Of a stretch of DNA of 64,000 nt, positions 43,324 to 51,455 are shown piece by piece. A model generated the notes under the pieces. That model ran no database searches. It was not told the origin of the DNA and was given only the letters and a program-made list of their open reading frames with translations. The DNA is from Humibacillus xanthopallidus (GTDB lineage Bacteria; Actinomycetota; Actinomycetes; Actinomycetales; Dermatophilaceae). Every line of letters begins with the position of its first letter. Position 1 is the first letter of the stretch. The translations under genes were made by a program, and so were the position numbers. The stretch is taken from NCBI RefSeq assembly GCF_006717145.1, contig NZ_VFQF01000003.1, positions 62,001 through 126,000 on the forward strand, written 5' to 3'.

Positions 43324-44966
43324 GAGCCCTCACCCCCGCCGCCCTGGCGCTGGGTCTGCTGCTGTTGTTGCTGCTGGGCGCGCAGCGAGTCCTCGTAGGA
43401 GGCGGTCGGGGGTGTCATGACGATGACCTCCCGGCCGTCCTGGGCCCGTTTGGCCGGACCGCCGACGGGAGTGCCGCGGGCGGCGAGCACCCAGGTGTCC
43501 TTCGAGCCACCGCCCTGGCTGGAGTTGACGACGAGCTCACCCTCGGGCAGGGCGACGCGCGTGAGTCCGCCTGGCAGCACACGGATCTCGTCACCGTCGT
43601 TGACGGCGAAGGGCCGCAGGTCGACGTGGCGCGGGGCCAGGCGGCCGTCGATGAAGGTGGGCACGGTCGAGAGCTGAACGACGGGCTGGGCGATCCAGTT
43701 GCGCGGGTTGGCGCGCAGGGTGGCGCGCAGCTTGTCGAGCGTCGGCCCGTCGGCGCGCGGGCCGATGACGATGCCCTTGCCGCCGGAGCCGTCGACCGGC
43801 TTGACGACCATCGAGTCGAGGTTGTCGAGCACGTGCTGGAGCGCCTCGGGCTCGTTGCACCGGTAGGTGTCGACGTTGGGGAGGATCGGGTCCTCGTCGA
43901 GATAGAAGCGGATGAGGTCGGGCAGGTAGCTGTAGACCAGCTTGTCGTCGGCGACGCCGTTGCCGACCGCGTTGGCGAGCGAGACCCGGCCCGCGCGCAT
44001 CGCCGAGACGAGGCCGGCGACGCCGAGCACCGAGTCGCCGCGGAAGTGCACGGGGTCGAGGAACTCGTCGTCGACGCGGCGGTAGATGACGTCGACGGGC
44101 CGGTCGCCCGAGGTCGTGCGCATGCGCACCTGGCCGCCGGTGCAGACGAGGTCGCGGCCCTCGACGAGCTCGACGCCCATCATCCGCGCGAGCAGGGCGT
44201 GCTCGAAGTAGGCGCTGTTGTAGACGCCCGGCGTCAGCACGACGACCGTCGGGTCGTGGGCGCCGTCGGGCGCCGACGCGCGCAGGGCTGACAGCAGCAT
44301 GCGCGGGTAGTCGTGCACCGGTCGGATGCGCATCGTCGCGAACGCCTCGGGGAAGACGTTGGCCATGGCGCGCCGGTTGGCGATGACGTAGCTGACACCC
44401 GAGGGCACCCGCACGTTGTCCTCGAGCACGCGGAAGGTGCCGTGCTCGTCGCGGATGAGGTCGACGCCGGCGACCTGGATCCGCACGCCGTTCGCGGGCC
44501 GGATGCCCATGACGGCACGGTGGTAGTGGCTGGAGCTCGCGATGAGCTGCCACGGCAGGATGCCCTGGTGCACCGCCCGGGGGATGTCGCCCTCGCGGGA
44601 GTAGATGTCGTCGAGCAGGGCCTCGAGGGCGGTGACGCGCTGGATGACGCCGGACTCGATGACGTCCCACTCGTGGGCCGAGATGACGCGGGGCACGGCG
44701 TCGAGCGGGAAGGGCCGCTCCTCGCCGGCGTGGTCGAACGTCACGCCCTGGTCGAGGTAGTTGCGCGCGAGGGTCTCGACGCGCTCGGTCAGCGAGGTCG
44801 ACGTCATGGAGCGGAGCGTGTGGTGCACGGCCTTGTAGGTCGTGCGGGGGCTCCCCGCGTCGGCGAGCATCTCGTCCCACGCGCGGTGGGGGTCGTATCC
44901 GTCGAAGAGGGCGCCGACCGGTGGGTCGGTGCCGTGGGTCGCGTCGACGGTGAGGTCCTCACTCAC
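43317..44966 (-). CDS. circularly permuted ATP-grasp protein
   Basis: 549 aa. Type 2 circularly permuted ATP-grasp fold (DUF404/DUF407): GVRIQVAGVDLIRDEHGTFR, VLEDNVRVPSGVSY, and the ATP-binding MVVKPVDGSGGKGIVIGP (~378). The tail is Gln-rich (DSLRAQQQQQQQTQRQGGGG). Predicted amino-acid or peptide ligase. First gene of the ATP-grasp/alpha-E/transglutaminase operon; its promoter region contains the 32-bp-phased AAGTCGAGTGGCCA array. Confidence 0.93.
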   Translation of the reverse strand: MSEDLTVDATHGTDPPVGALFDGYDPHRAWDEMLADAGSPRTTYKAVHHTLRSMTSTSLTERVETLARNYLDQGVTFDHAGEERPFPLDAVPRVISAHEWDVIESGVIQRVTALEALLDDIYSREGDIPRAVHQGILPWQLIASSSHYHRAVMGIRPANGVRIQVAGVDLIRDEHGTFRVLEDNVRVPSGVSYVIANRRAMANVFPEAFATMRIRPVHDYPRMLLSALRASAPDGAHDPTVVVLTPGVYNSAYFEHALLARMMGVELVEGRDLVCTGGQVRMRTTSGDRPVDVIYRRVDDEFLDPVHFRGDSVLGVAGLVSAMRAGRVSLANAVGNGVADDKLVYSYLPDLIRFYLDEDPILPNVDTYRCNEPEALQHVLDNLDSMVVKPVDGSGGKGIVIGPRADGPTLDKLRATLRANPRNWIAQPVVQLSTVPTFIDGRLAPRHVDLRPFAVNDGDEIRVLPGGLTRVALPEGELVVNSSQGGGSKDTWVLAARGTPVGGPAKRAQDGREVIVMTPPTASYEDSLRAQQQQQQQTQRQGGGGEGSC

Positions 44967-45040
44967 GGGCGCCAGCGTAGGGAGGTCGTGTCACCGGGAG
45001 TTCACCGTCACGTGAACGACGTGTTTCGCTCTCGGCCAGC

Positions 45041-45120
45041 CCAAGTCGAGTGGCCACAATCTGCCGCCCACCCCAAGTCGAGTGGCCACTCCTGGTCGCT
45101 CCCGCGAAGTCGAGTGGCCA
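45041..45120. repeat. AAGTCGAGTGGCCA array, 32-bp period
   Basis: The 14-mer AAGTCGAGTGGCCA occurs at 45043, 45075 and 45107, exactly 32 bp apart (about three helical turns), with unrelated 18-bp spacers. It lies in the 218-bp divergent region between the ATP-grasp operon and the DUF664 gene. It may be an operator array or an extragenic repeat. Confidence 0.8.
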
Positions 45121-45184
45121 GTTCTCGTCGCATCCCATTGCCGTATGCCGTGTGGCTGGCGAGCATCGGCGCGATGCTGGGTAG

Positions 45185-45718
45185 GTGGACGACGTGACGA
45201 CGGACCTGGCCCGTGACCTCCTGACCGACGGCTTCGAACGCATCCGTGACGGCCTGCCACGGGTTGTCGAGGGGCTCTCCGTGGACGAGCTGCTCTGGCG
45301 ACCCGATGCCGACGCCAACCACGTCGCCTGGCTGCTCTGGCACCTCGCCCGGCAGCAGGACGACCAGGCCGCGGCGCTCGCCGAGGCCGACTCGGCCTGG
45401 CGCGCCGACGGCTGGTTCGATCGCTTCGGCCTGCCCTACCCGCCCGAGGCCCATGGCTGGAGCATGAGCTCCGGCGACGTCGGGCGGTTCACCGTCGCCG
45501 ACCCAGGGTTCTTCGCGGGCTATCACGCGGCGGTGCACGAGCGGACGGTGCGCTACCTCGCGAGCCTCGACGCGGCGGCATACGCGCGGGTGATCGACAC
45601 GCGCTGGGACCCGCCGGTCACCGTCGGTGCGCGCCTCATCTCTGTGCTGGACGACGCGGCCAAGCACCTCGGTCAGGCGGAGTACGTCAAGGGTCTGATC
45701 ACCCGCCGCCGCCCCTGA
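45185..45718 (+). CDS. DinB/DUF664 family protein
   Basis: 177 aa, GTG start. Four-helix bundle of the DinB superfamily: DADANHVAWLLWHLARQQDD with the metal-binding His, a middle FFAGYHAAVHERTVRYL, and AAKHLGQAEYVKGL with the last His. In actinobacteria such proteins are candidate mycothiol-dependent transferases; substrate unknown. Confidence 0.88.
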   Translation: MDDVTTDLARDLLTDGFERIRDGLPRVVEGLSVDELLWRPDADANHVAWLLWHLARQQDDQAAALAEADSAWRADGWFDRFGLPYPPEAHGWSMSSGDVGRFTVADPGFFAGYHAAVHERTVRYLASLDAAAYARVIDTRWDPPVTVGARLISVLDDAAKHLGQAEYVKGLITRRRP

Positions 45719-45730
45719 CCACCACCCCCC

Positions 45731-45857
45731 AATCGAAAGAGCACTTCGTCGGGAGCGTGCCCACGGCAGGCGGGGCGGTCTCAACTACCAATCGAAAGAG
45801 CACTTCGTCGGGAGGCCAGCCCCCGCCGTGAGCCGACGAACTGCCCATTCGATTGAG
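45731..45857. repeat. AATCGAAAGAGC extragenic palindromic repeat, site 1
   Basis: AATCGAAAGAGCACTTCGTC plus GGG occurs at 45731-45753 and 45790-45812, followed by a diverged inverted copy at 45833-45854 (CCGACGAACTGCCCATTCGA). It separates two convergent genes. The same family recurs at 57.6 kb. Confidence 0.85.
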
Positions 45858-45864
45858 ACGGAGA

Positions 45865-46218
45865 TCAGGCGAGGAAGCCGCGGATCGCGTCGAGCCGGGC
45901 GGCGTCGAGCCGGAACCAGGCCCACGTGCCTCGGCGCTCCCGGGTGAGGATGCCCGCGTCGACGAGGGTCTTGAGGTGGTGGCTCACGGTGGGCTGCGAG
46001 ACGGGCACGGCCTCGGTCATGTCGCACACGCAGGCCTCGCGGTTCGGGGAGGCGCTGATGATGCTGAGCAGCTGGAGGCGCACGGGGTCGGCCAGCGCCT
46101 TGAGCAGGGCTGCCCGGCGCTCCGCCTCCTCACGGTCGAGCGCGACAACCGGGGACGACCCGCAGTCGTCGACGCGCGGCAGCTGCTGCGGCGTGGTGCT
46201 CAGTGTCGTGATGCTCAC
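45865..46218 (-). CDS. arsR: ArsR family metalloregulator
   Basis: 117 aa from GTG 46218 with GGAAGG seven nt upstream. Winged helix: VSQPTVSHHLKTLVDAGILT and wing RERRGTWAWFRL. The metal site ACVCDM (Cys-x-Cys) lies at the start of the DNA-binding region, and a further cysteine is in VDDCGSSP near the N-terminus. It should release DNA on binding arsenite. Divergent from acr3. Confidence 0.92.
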   Translation of the reverse strand: MSITTLSTTPQQLPRVDDCGSSPVVALDREEAERRAALLKALADPVRLQLLSIISASPNREACVCDMTEAVPVSQPTVSHHLKTLVDAGILTRERRGTWAWFRLDAARLDAIRGFLA

Positions 46219-46292
46219 GCGTTCACCTTCCGTTCGCTTCCATCGAACAGTCTCAATGTTGACACACGTCGATACAACTGCCAACGTTGAAG

Positions 46293-46310
46293 TATCGACC
46301 GCGGTCGATA
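46293..46310. promoter_or_regulatory. palindrome before acr3
   Basis: TATCGACCGCGGTCGATA, a perfect 18-bp palindrome, 46 bp upstream of the acr3 start in the divergent arsR-acr3 region. A TTGACA hexamer is at 46259. CAATGTTGA and CAACGTTGA recur around it. Likely ArsR operator. Confidence 0.6.
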
Positions 46311-46355
46311 ACCAGTCGACGGGTGACCGTCACAGACGACGTTCGAAGGACATCG

Positions 46356-47480
46356 GTGAGCCGACCTGCCAGCCCCAGTGCCCCCACGCAGACCGCCTCG
46401 ACCGGTCACGAGCCAGTGGCGGCCAAGCTGTCGACGCTCGACCGCTTCCTGCCGGTGTGGATCGGCGTCGCGATGCTCGTCGGGCTCCTGCTCGGCCGCG
46501 TCGTCCCCGGCCTCGGCGACGGGTTGGCGAAGGTGGAGGTCGACGGGGTCTCGCTGCCGATCGCGCTCGGACTGCTCGTCATGATGTATCCGGTGCTGGC
46601 CAAGGTCCGCTACGACCGGCTCGACTCGGTCACGGGCGACAAACGCATGCTGGTCAGCTCCCTGTTCCTCAACTGGGTGATCGGGCCGGCGCTGATGTTC
46701 GCGCTCGCCTGGATCTTCCTGCCCGACCTGCCGGCCTACCGCACCGGCCTCATCATCGTCGGGCTCGCCCGTTGCATCGCCATGGTCATCATCTGGAACG
46801 ACCTCGCCTGCGGTGACCGCGAGGCGGCCGCGGTCCTCGTCGCACTGAACTCGATCTTCCAGGTCATCGCCTTCGCCGGCCTCGGCTGGTTCTACCTCTC
46901 GGTGCTGCCCGGCTGGCTCGGCCTCGAGCAGACCGGCATCGACGCCTCCCCCTGGGACATCGCTCGCTCGGTGCTCATCTTCCTCGGCATCCCTCTGCTG
47001 GCCGGCTTCCTCTCGCGCCGCATCGGCGAGAAGCGCCGCGGGCGCGAGTGGTACGAGTCGACCTTCATCCCGCGCGTCGCGCCGTGGGCGCTCTACGGGC
47101 TCCTCTTCACGATCGTCATCCTCTTCGCCCTACAGGGCGACGCGATCACCTCCAACCCGCTCGACGTCGTGCGCATCGCCGTGCCGCTGCTGCTCTACTT
47201 CGCCCTCATGTGGGGCGGCGGCTTCGCCCTCGGTGCCGGGCTCGGCCTGGGCTACGAGCGCACCGCCACCCTCGCCTTCACCGCCGCCGGCAACAACTTC
47301 GAGCTCGCGATCGCCGTGGCCATCGCGACCTTCGGGGCTGCTTCCGGGCAGGCCATCGCCGGTGTTGTCGGACCGCTCATCGAGGTGCCCGCGCTCGTCG
47401 CGCTCGTCTACGTCAGCCTCGCCCTCCGCAAGCGCTTCACCGCTTCGCCGCAGGTCATCTCGGGGTCCGGCGCAGGATGA
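46356..47480 (+). CDS. acr3: arsenite efflux permease Acr3
   Basis: 374 aa from GTG 46356, with AAGGA eight nt upstream. Ten-helix BASS-fold transporter; VGLARCIAMVIIWNDLACGD carries the essential cysteine of helix 4 and TAAGNNFELAIAVAIATFG the conserved helix 9 motif. It exports arsenite across the membrane. The stop overlaps the arsA start (ATGA). No arsD is present. Confidence 0.95.
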   Translation: MSRPASPSAPTQTASTGHEPVAAKLSTLDRFLPVWIGVAMLVGLLLGRVVPGLGDGLAKVEVDGVSLPIALGLLVMMYPVLAKVRYDRLDSVTGDKRMLVSSLFLNWVIGPALMFALAWIFLPDLPAYRTGLIIVGLARCIAMVIIWNDLACGDREAAAVLVALNSIFQVIAFAGLGWFYLSVLPGWLGLEQTGIDASPWDIARSVLIFLGIPLLAGFLSRRIGEKRRGREWYESTFIPRVAPWALYGLLFTIVILFALQGDAITSNPLDVVRIAVPLLLYFALMWGGGFALGAGLGLGYERTATLAFTAAGNNFELAIAVAIATFGAASGQAIAGVVGPLIEVPALVALVYVSLALRKRFTASPQVISGSGAG

Positions 47481-49270
47481 TGCCGACGCCGCTGTTCCTC
47501 GAGTCGCTGCCGCGGTTCCTCTTCTTCACGGGCAAGGGCGGCGTCGGCAAGACCTCGCTCGCGTGCGCCGCCGCGGTGCGCCTCGCCGAGCAGGGCAAGC
47601 GGGTGCTGCTGACGAGCACCGACCCCGCATCGAACGTCGGGCAGGTGTTCGGCGTCGCGATCGGCAACGCGATCACTCCCGTGCCGAGCGTGCCGGGTCT
47701 CGATGCCCTCGAGATCGACCCGCAGCAGGCGGCCGATGCCTACCGGGCGACCATCATCGACCCGGTGCGCGATCTCCTGCCGCCCGACGAGGTCGCCTCG
47801 ATGACCGAGCAGCTCTCCGGCGCGTGCACCACCGAGATCGCGTCGTTCAACGAGTTCACCTCGCTGCTGGCTGACGAGGCGGTCACCGCCGCCTACGACC
47901 ACGTGCTCTTCGACACCGCCCCGACCGGGCACACCGTCCGGTTGCTCCAGCTGCCGGGAGACTGGACGACCTACCTCTCCGACGGCAAGGGTGACGTGTC
48001 CTGCCTCGGCCCGATCGCCGGTCTCGACCGGCTGCGTCACGACTACGCGGGAGCCCTCGCGGCACTGACCGACCCGGAGCGCACCCGCCTCGTCCTCGTG
48101 ACCCGCCCGCAGCACTCGTCCATCACGGAGACGGCGCGCACGTTCGGCGAACTGCGTGCCCTGGGCATGACCAACGCGCACCTTGTCGTCAACGGCGTCA
48201 TGCCGGCGTATGCCGCCCCCGACGTCGTCGTCGACGCTATCCGGGCGCGTGAGCAGGCAGCAGTCGACGCCCTCCCCGACGAGCTGGTCGCGCTGCCGCG
48301 AACGACCGTGCCGCTGCTGGCCGCCAACACCGTCGGTGTGCCGTCGCTGCGCGCACTTCTCGACCAGGGTCAGACTGCTGCGCCGGTCGATGGGCTCGAA
48401 CCGGCCGCTCTGCCAGAGGGATTCATCGGTCTCGGGGCTCTCGTCGATGAGCTCGAGGTCGGCGGCCACGGTCTCGTGATGTGCATGGGCAAGGGGGGCG
48501 TCGGCAAGACCACGGTCGCTGCAGCCGTTGCGCTCGAGCTCGCCGGCCGCGGGCACGAGGTGCTCCTGACGACGACCGACCCCGCCGCACACCTGAGCCA
48601 GACCTTGCAGGCAGAGGCGCCGCGCCTCACCGTGGAGCGCATCGACCCGGCGCAAGCGATCACCGACTACCGCGCTCGCGTCATGGCGGGCAAGGGCAAG
48701 TCACTCGACGACGCAGGCCAGGCCGCACTGGCCGAGGACCTCAAGTCGCCGTGCACCGACGAGGTGGCTGTCTTCCAGCAGTTCTCGCACGTCGTGTTCC
48801 AGGCCCGCAAGCAGTTCGTCGTGCTCGACACCGCACCGACCGGCCACACGCTGCTGCTGCTCGACGCGACCGGGTCCTACCACCGCGAGATTCTGCGTCA
48901 GATGAGCGAGGGTGCGCGCTTCGTCACCCCGCTGATGCGCCTTCAGGACCCGACCCAGACCAAGGTCGTCATCGTCACCCTCCCCGAGACGACTCCCGTG
49001 CTCGAGGCCGAGGAGCTGCAGGACGACCTGGCCCGCGCCGGCATCACGCCGTGGGCCTGGGTCGTCAACGGCAGCCTCACGGCCGCGGCCCCCACCTCGC
49101 CCTTCCTGCGCGCCCGCGCCCAAGCCGAAGCCCAACCACTCGCTCGCGTGAACGAGCTCTGCGGCCGCGTCGCCGTCCTGCCGCTGCTGGCCCACGAGCC
49201 GGTCGGCCCCGCAGCCCTGTCCGAGCTGACGAAACCCGCCACGGAGGGCTCTCTGATCGATGCGCACTGA
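47477..49270 (+). CDS. arsA: arsenite-activated ATPase ArsA (two-half)
   Basis: 597 aa with two homologous halves, each with a deviant Walker A: FFTGKGGVGKTS (~16) and CMGKGGVGKTT (~335). Both halves have the signal-transduction motif FDTAPTGHTVRLLQLP / LDTAPTGHTLLLLDA. Metal-binding cysteines include GACTTE (~118), VSCLGP (~176) and SPCTDE (~425). It would energise arsenite export, classically through ArsB; association with Acr3 is seen in many bacteria. ATG 47480 is an alternative start. Confidence 0.95.
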   Translation: MMPTPLFLESLPRFLFFTGKGGVGKTSLACAAAVRLAEQGKRVLLTSTDPASNVGQVFGVAIGNAITPVPSVPGLDALEIDPQQAADAYRATIIDPVRDLLPPDEVASMTEQLSGACTTEIASFNEFTSLLADEAVTAAYDHVLFDTAPTGHTVRLLQLPGDWTTYLSDGKGDVSCLGPIAGLDRLRHDYAGALAALTDPERTRLVLVTRPQHSSITETARTFGELRALGMTNAHLVVNGVMPAYAAPDVVVDAIRAREQAAVDALPDELVALPRTTVPLLAANTVGVPSLRALLDQGQTAAPVDGLEPAALPEGFIGLGALVDELEVGGHGLVMCMGKGGVGKTTVAAAVALELAGRGHEVLLTTTDPAAHLSQTLQAEAPRLTVERIDPAQAITDYRARVMAGKGKSLDDAGQAALAEDLKSPCTDEVAVFQQFSHVVFQARKQFVVLDTAPTGHTLLLLDATGSYHREILRQMSEGARFVTPLMRLQDPTQTKVVIVTLPETTPVLEAEELQDDLARAGITPWAWVVNGSLTAAAPTSPFLRARAQAEAQPLARVNELCGRVAVLPLLAHEPVGPAALSELTKPATEGSLIDAH

Positions 49271-49360
49271 CGACACCGACGTCGTGCCCGACCACTGCCT
49301 CGGCGACTGAGCCGATCCGCCGCACCGTTCCTCCAGACCATCATCGAGCAAGGAGCTCCC

Positions 49361-49777
49361 ATGACTGACAAGCCCAGCGTGCTGTTCGTCTGCGTCCACA
49401 ACGCCGGCCGGTCCCAGATGGCTGCGGCCTATCTGGCCCACCTCTCCGGCGGCGCCGTCGAGGTGCGCTCGGCGGGCTCGGCCCCGGCCGACCAGGTCAA
49501 CCCTTCGGCCGTCGCCGCGATGGCGGAGGAAGGCATCGACATCACCGCCGAGGTGCCCAAGGTGCTGACGACCGACGCAGTGCAGGAGTCCGACGTCGTC
49601 ATCACCATGGGCTGCGGCGACACGTGCCCGATCTTCCCTGGCAAGCGCTACGAGGACTGGGAGCTCGAGGACCCTGCCGGTCAGGGCCTCGAGTCGGTGC
49701 GCCCCATCCGCGACGAGATCAGGCAGCGAGTGCTCGGCCTCCTCGACTCCCTCGACGTCGCACCTGTGAGTCGCTGA
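49361..49777 (+). CDS. arsC: arsenate reductase, low-MW phosphatase type
   Basis: 138 aa. Phosphate loop CVHNAGRS with Cys-x5-Arg near residue 11, and a resolving cysteine pair in TMGCGDTCPIFPG (~85-89); DWELEDPAG carries the acidic loop. It reduces arsenate to arsenite, using thioredoxin or mycothiol; the Cys-Gly-Asp-Thr-Cys arrangement fits the thioredoxin type. AAGGAG precedes ATG by seven nt. Confidence 0.93.
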   Translation: MTDKPSVLFVCVHNAGRSQMAAAYLAHLSGGAVEVRSAGSAPADQVNPSAVAAMAEEGIDITAEVPKVLTTDAVQESDVVITMGCGDTCPIFPGKRYEDWELEDPAGQGLESVRPIRDEIRQRVLGLLDSLDVAPVSR

Positions 49778-49820
49778 CGTCGGGACCGTGCCCCCGAGGG
49801 TCCGTTGACATCGTGTGCTC

Positions 49821-49880
49821 AGTTGCCGTCGCGGTATGCGTTGGGCGTGGCCGGCGGGAACGAGCCGTTCGACGGCAACT
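49821..49880. terminator. inverted repeat between arsC and arsO
   Basis: 11-bp arms AGTTGCCGTCG (49821-49831) and CGACGGCAACT (49870-49880), 38-nt loop, between convergent gene ends and overlapping the arsO stop codon. Possible shared terminator. Confidence 0.45.
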
Positions 49881-51031
49881 CAGCGTGCGTTGATGCCCGG
49901 CTTCGCGAGACCCGCCGCGATCTCGCGCACGGCCTGCCGGGCGGTGCGTCCGACGCCGATGAGGGTTGCCGACGCCGGACCGGTCCAGTCGCCGTAGCCG
50001 ACGAGGTGCAGGCGCGGCTCGTCGGCCGCCCGGGTGCCGATGGTCGCCGGGTGGGTGCCGTCACGGCGCAGCCCGAGCGGCGCGAGGTGCGGCAGGTCCG
50101 GGCGGAAGCCCGTGCACCAGAGGATCACGTCGGCGTCCTGCCGTGCCCCGTCGCCCCACTCGATGCCGGTCGGGGTCAGGCGCTCGAACATCGCCTCGGC
50201 CTGGAGCACTCCCCGGTCACGGGCATCCCGCACCGACTCGACCATGACGACGTCGCCGAGCCCGGCCACTCCCCCGGTGTCGGGCTCACCGGCGTCGAGG
50301 GCGAGCCGTCGGGCCGTGGCGACGTCGAAGAGCACGCGCCCGTCGACGTCGTCGGGCAGGAAGCGCGGCGGGCGCAACGTCACCCACGTCGTTTCGGCGA
50401 CGAGCGAGACCTCCGCCAGCAGCTGCGCGGCCGTGTTGCCGCCGCCCACGACGACGACCCGCCGACCGGCATACGGCTCCGGACCGCGATAGTCGCTGCT
50501 GTGCAGCTGCTCACCGGTGAAGGAGCCTGCCCCCGGGTAGTGCGGGACGAAAGGCCTGCCCCACGTGCCGGTCGCGCTGACGACTGCGCGTGCCCGCCAC
50601 GTCGCGCCGACGCCGCCTGACGCGGGCGGCGTGGTGGTGACGAGCAGGAGCCCGGCAGGGTCGTCGTCGCCACACGTGACGGCGGTGACCCGCTGCCCGT
50701 GGAGCACCGGTAGGTCGTAGCGATGCTCGTAGCGCTCGAGGTAGTCGACGACGTGGCTCGCCGGCGGGTAGTCGGTGTCGGCCGACGGCATCATCCACCC
50801 CGGGAGCGAGGAGTAAGCAGGCGGTGAGAAGAGCCGCATCGACGGCCACAGGTGCTGCCACGCCCCACCCGGGCGGTCATTGGCGTCGAGCACGACGACG
50901 TCACTGAGCCCCACGAAACCAGCACGCCGCAGGTGGTAGCCAACCGCGAGTCCCGCCTGGCCGCCACCCACCACGACGACGTCGAGCGGGCGCTGCGGGT
51001 CGACGCTCGCCGCGCCCGACCGGCTGGACAT
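49880..51031 (-). CDS. arsO: ArsO-like flavin-dependent monooxygenase
   Basis: 383 aa. FAD-binding VVVGGGQAGLAVGYHLRRAG (~18), NADP-binding VVVVGGGNTAAQLLAEVSLV (~177), and the ATGTWGRPF and WCTGFRPDLPHL motifs of the Class B-like flavoprotein group. Flavoproteins of this kind in arsenic clusters are named ArsO; function is poorly known. It lies 8 bp after arsR2 and is likely co-transcribed. Confidence 0.85.
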   Translation of the reverse strand: MSSRSGAASVDPQRPLDVVVVGGGQAGLAVGYHLRRAGFVGLSDVVVLDANDRPGGAWQHLWPSMRLFSPPAYSSLPGWMMPSADTDYPPASHVVDYLERYEHRYDLPVLHGQRVTAVTCGDDDPAGLLLVTTTPPASGGVGATWRARAVVSATGTWGRPFVPHYPGAGSFTGEQLHSSDYRGPEPYAGRRVVVVGGGNTAAQLLAEVSLVAETTWVTLRPPRFLPDDVDGRVLFDVATARRLALDAGEPDTGGVAGLGDVVMVESVRDARDRGVLQAEAMFERLTPTGIEWGDGARQDADVILWCTGFRPDLPHLAPLGLRRDGTHPATIGTRAADEPRLHLVGYGDWTGPASATLIGVGRTARQAVREIAAGLAKPGINAR

Positions 51032-51039
51032 GGCGGCTG

Positions 51040-51393
51040 TCAGCGGGTCGGGGACAGCATCGTGGCCATCGCGTCGAGCACGCCCGGAGCGACCCGGTAG
51101 TAGACCCAGCTGCCACGGCGCTCGGAGGTCAGCAGCCCCGCCTCGCGCAGCTTCTTGAGGTGGTGCGAGACGGTCGGCTGCGAGACGCCGACGTCCTGGA
51201 TGTCGCACACGCAGGCCTCCCCGTCGTCGGCGGAGGCGACGTTGGCGAAGAGGCGCAGCCGCACCGGGTCGCCGAGGGCCTTGAACATGCCGGCCATGAC
51301 CTCGGCGTCGGTCGCCGTGAGGGCACCGGCCGTGACCGGCGGGCAGCAAGGCGCCGTCGGTGCGGAGATCGCGACCAGACCCAGATTCGACAT
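51040..51393 (-). CDS. arsR: second ArsR family metalloregulator
   Basis: 117 aa from ATG 51393. VSQPTVSHHLKKLREAGLLT and wing SERRGSWVYYRV are almost identical in layout to the first ArsR. Metal site ACVCDI plus an N-terminal APCCPP cysteine pair. There is no ribosome site; an AAGATA -10-like hexamer is only ~6 bp before ATG, suggesting a leaderless mRNA. Confidence 0.92.
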   Translation of the reverse strand: MSNLGLVAISAPTAPCCPPVTAGALTATDAEVMAGMFKALGDPVRLRLFANVASADDGEACVCDIQDVGVSQPTVSHHLKKLREAGLLTSERRGSWVYYRVAPGVLDAMATMLSPTR

Positions 51394-51409
51394 GTGTCTA
51401 TCTTGACAC
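51394..51409. promoter_or_regulatory. candidate ArsR2 operator/promoter
   Basis: Inverted repeat GTGTC-N6-GACAC directly upstream of the ArsR2 ATG, covering the -10-like hexamer. Autoregulation is inferred. Confidence 0.6.
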
Positions 51410-51455
51410 TCATGGGCCGGATCGGACCGCCCACGGCCGGGGCGCAGGTGTCCGC

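Noticed and set aside
45041-45120. CRISPR array
   Set aside because: Repeat is only 14 bp, with three copies and no cas genes; better explained as an operator array or extragenic repeat.
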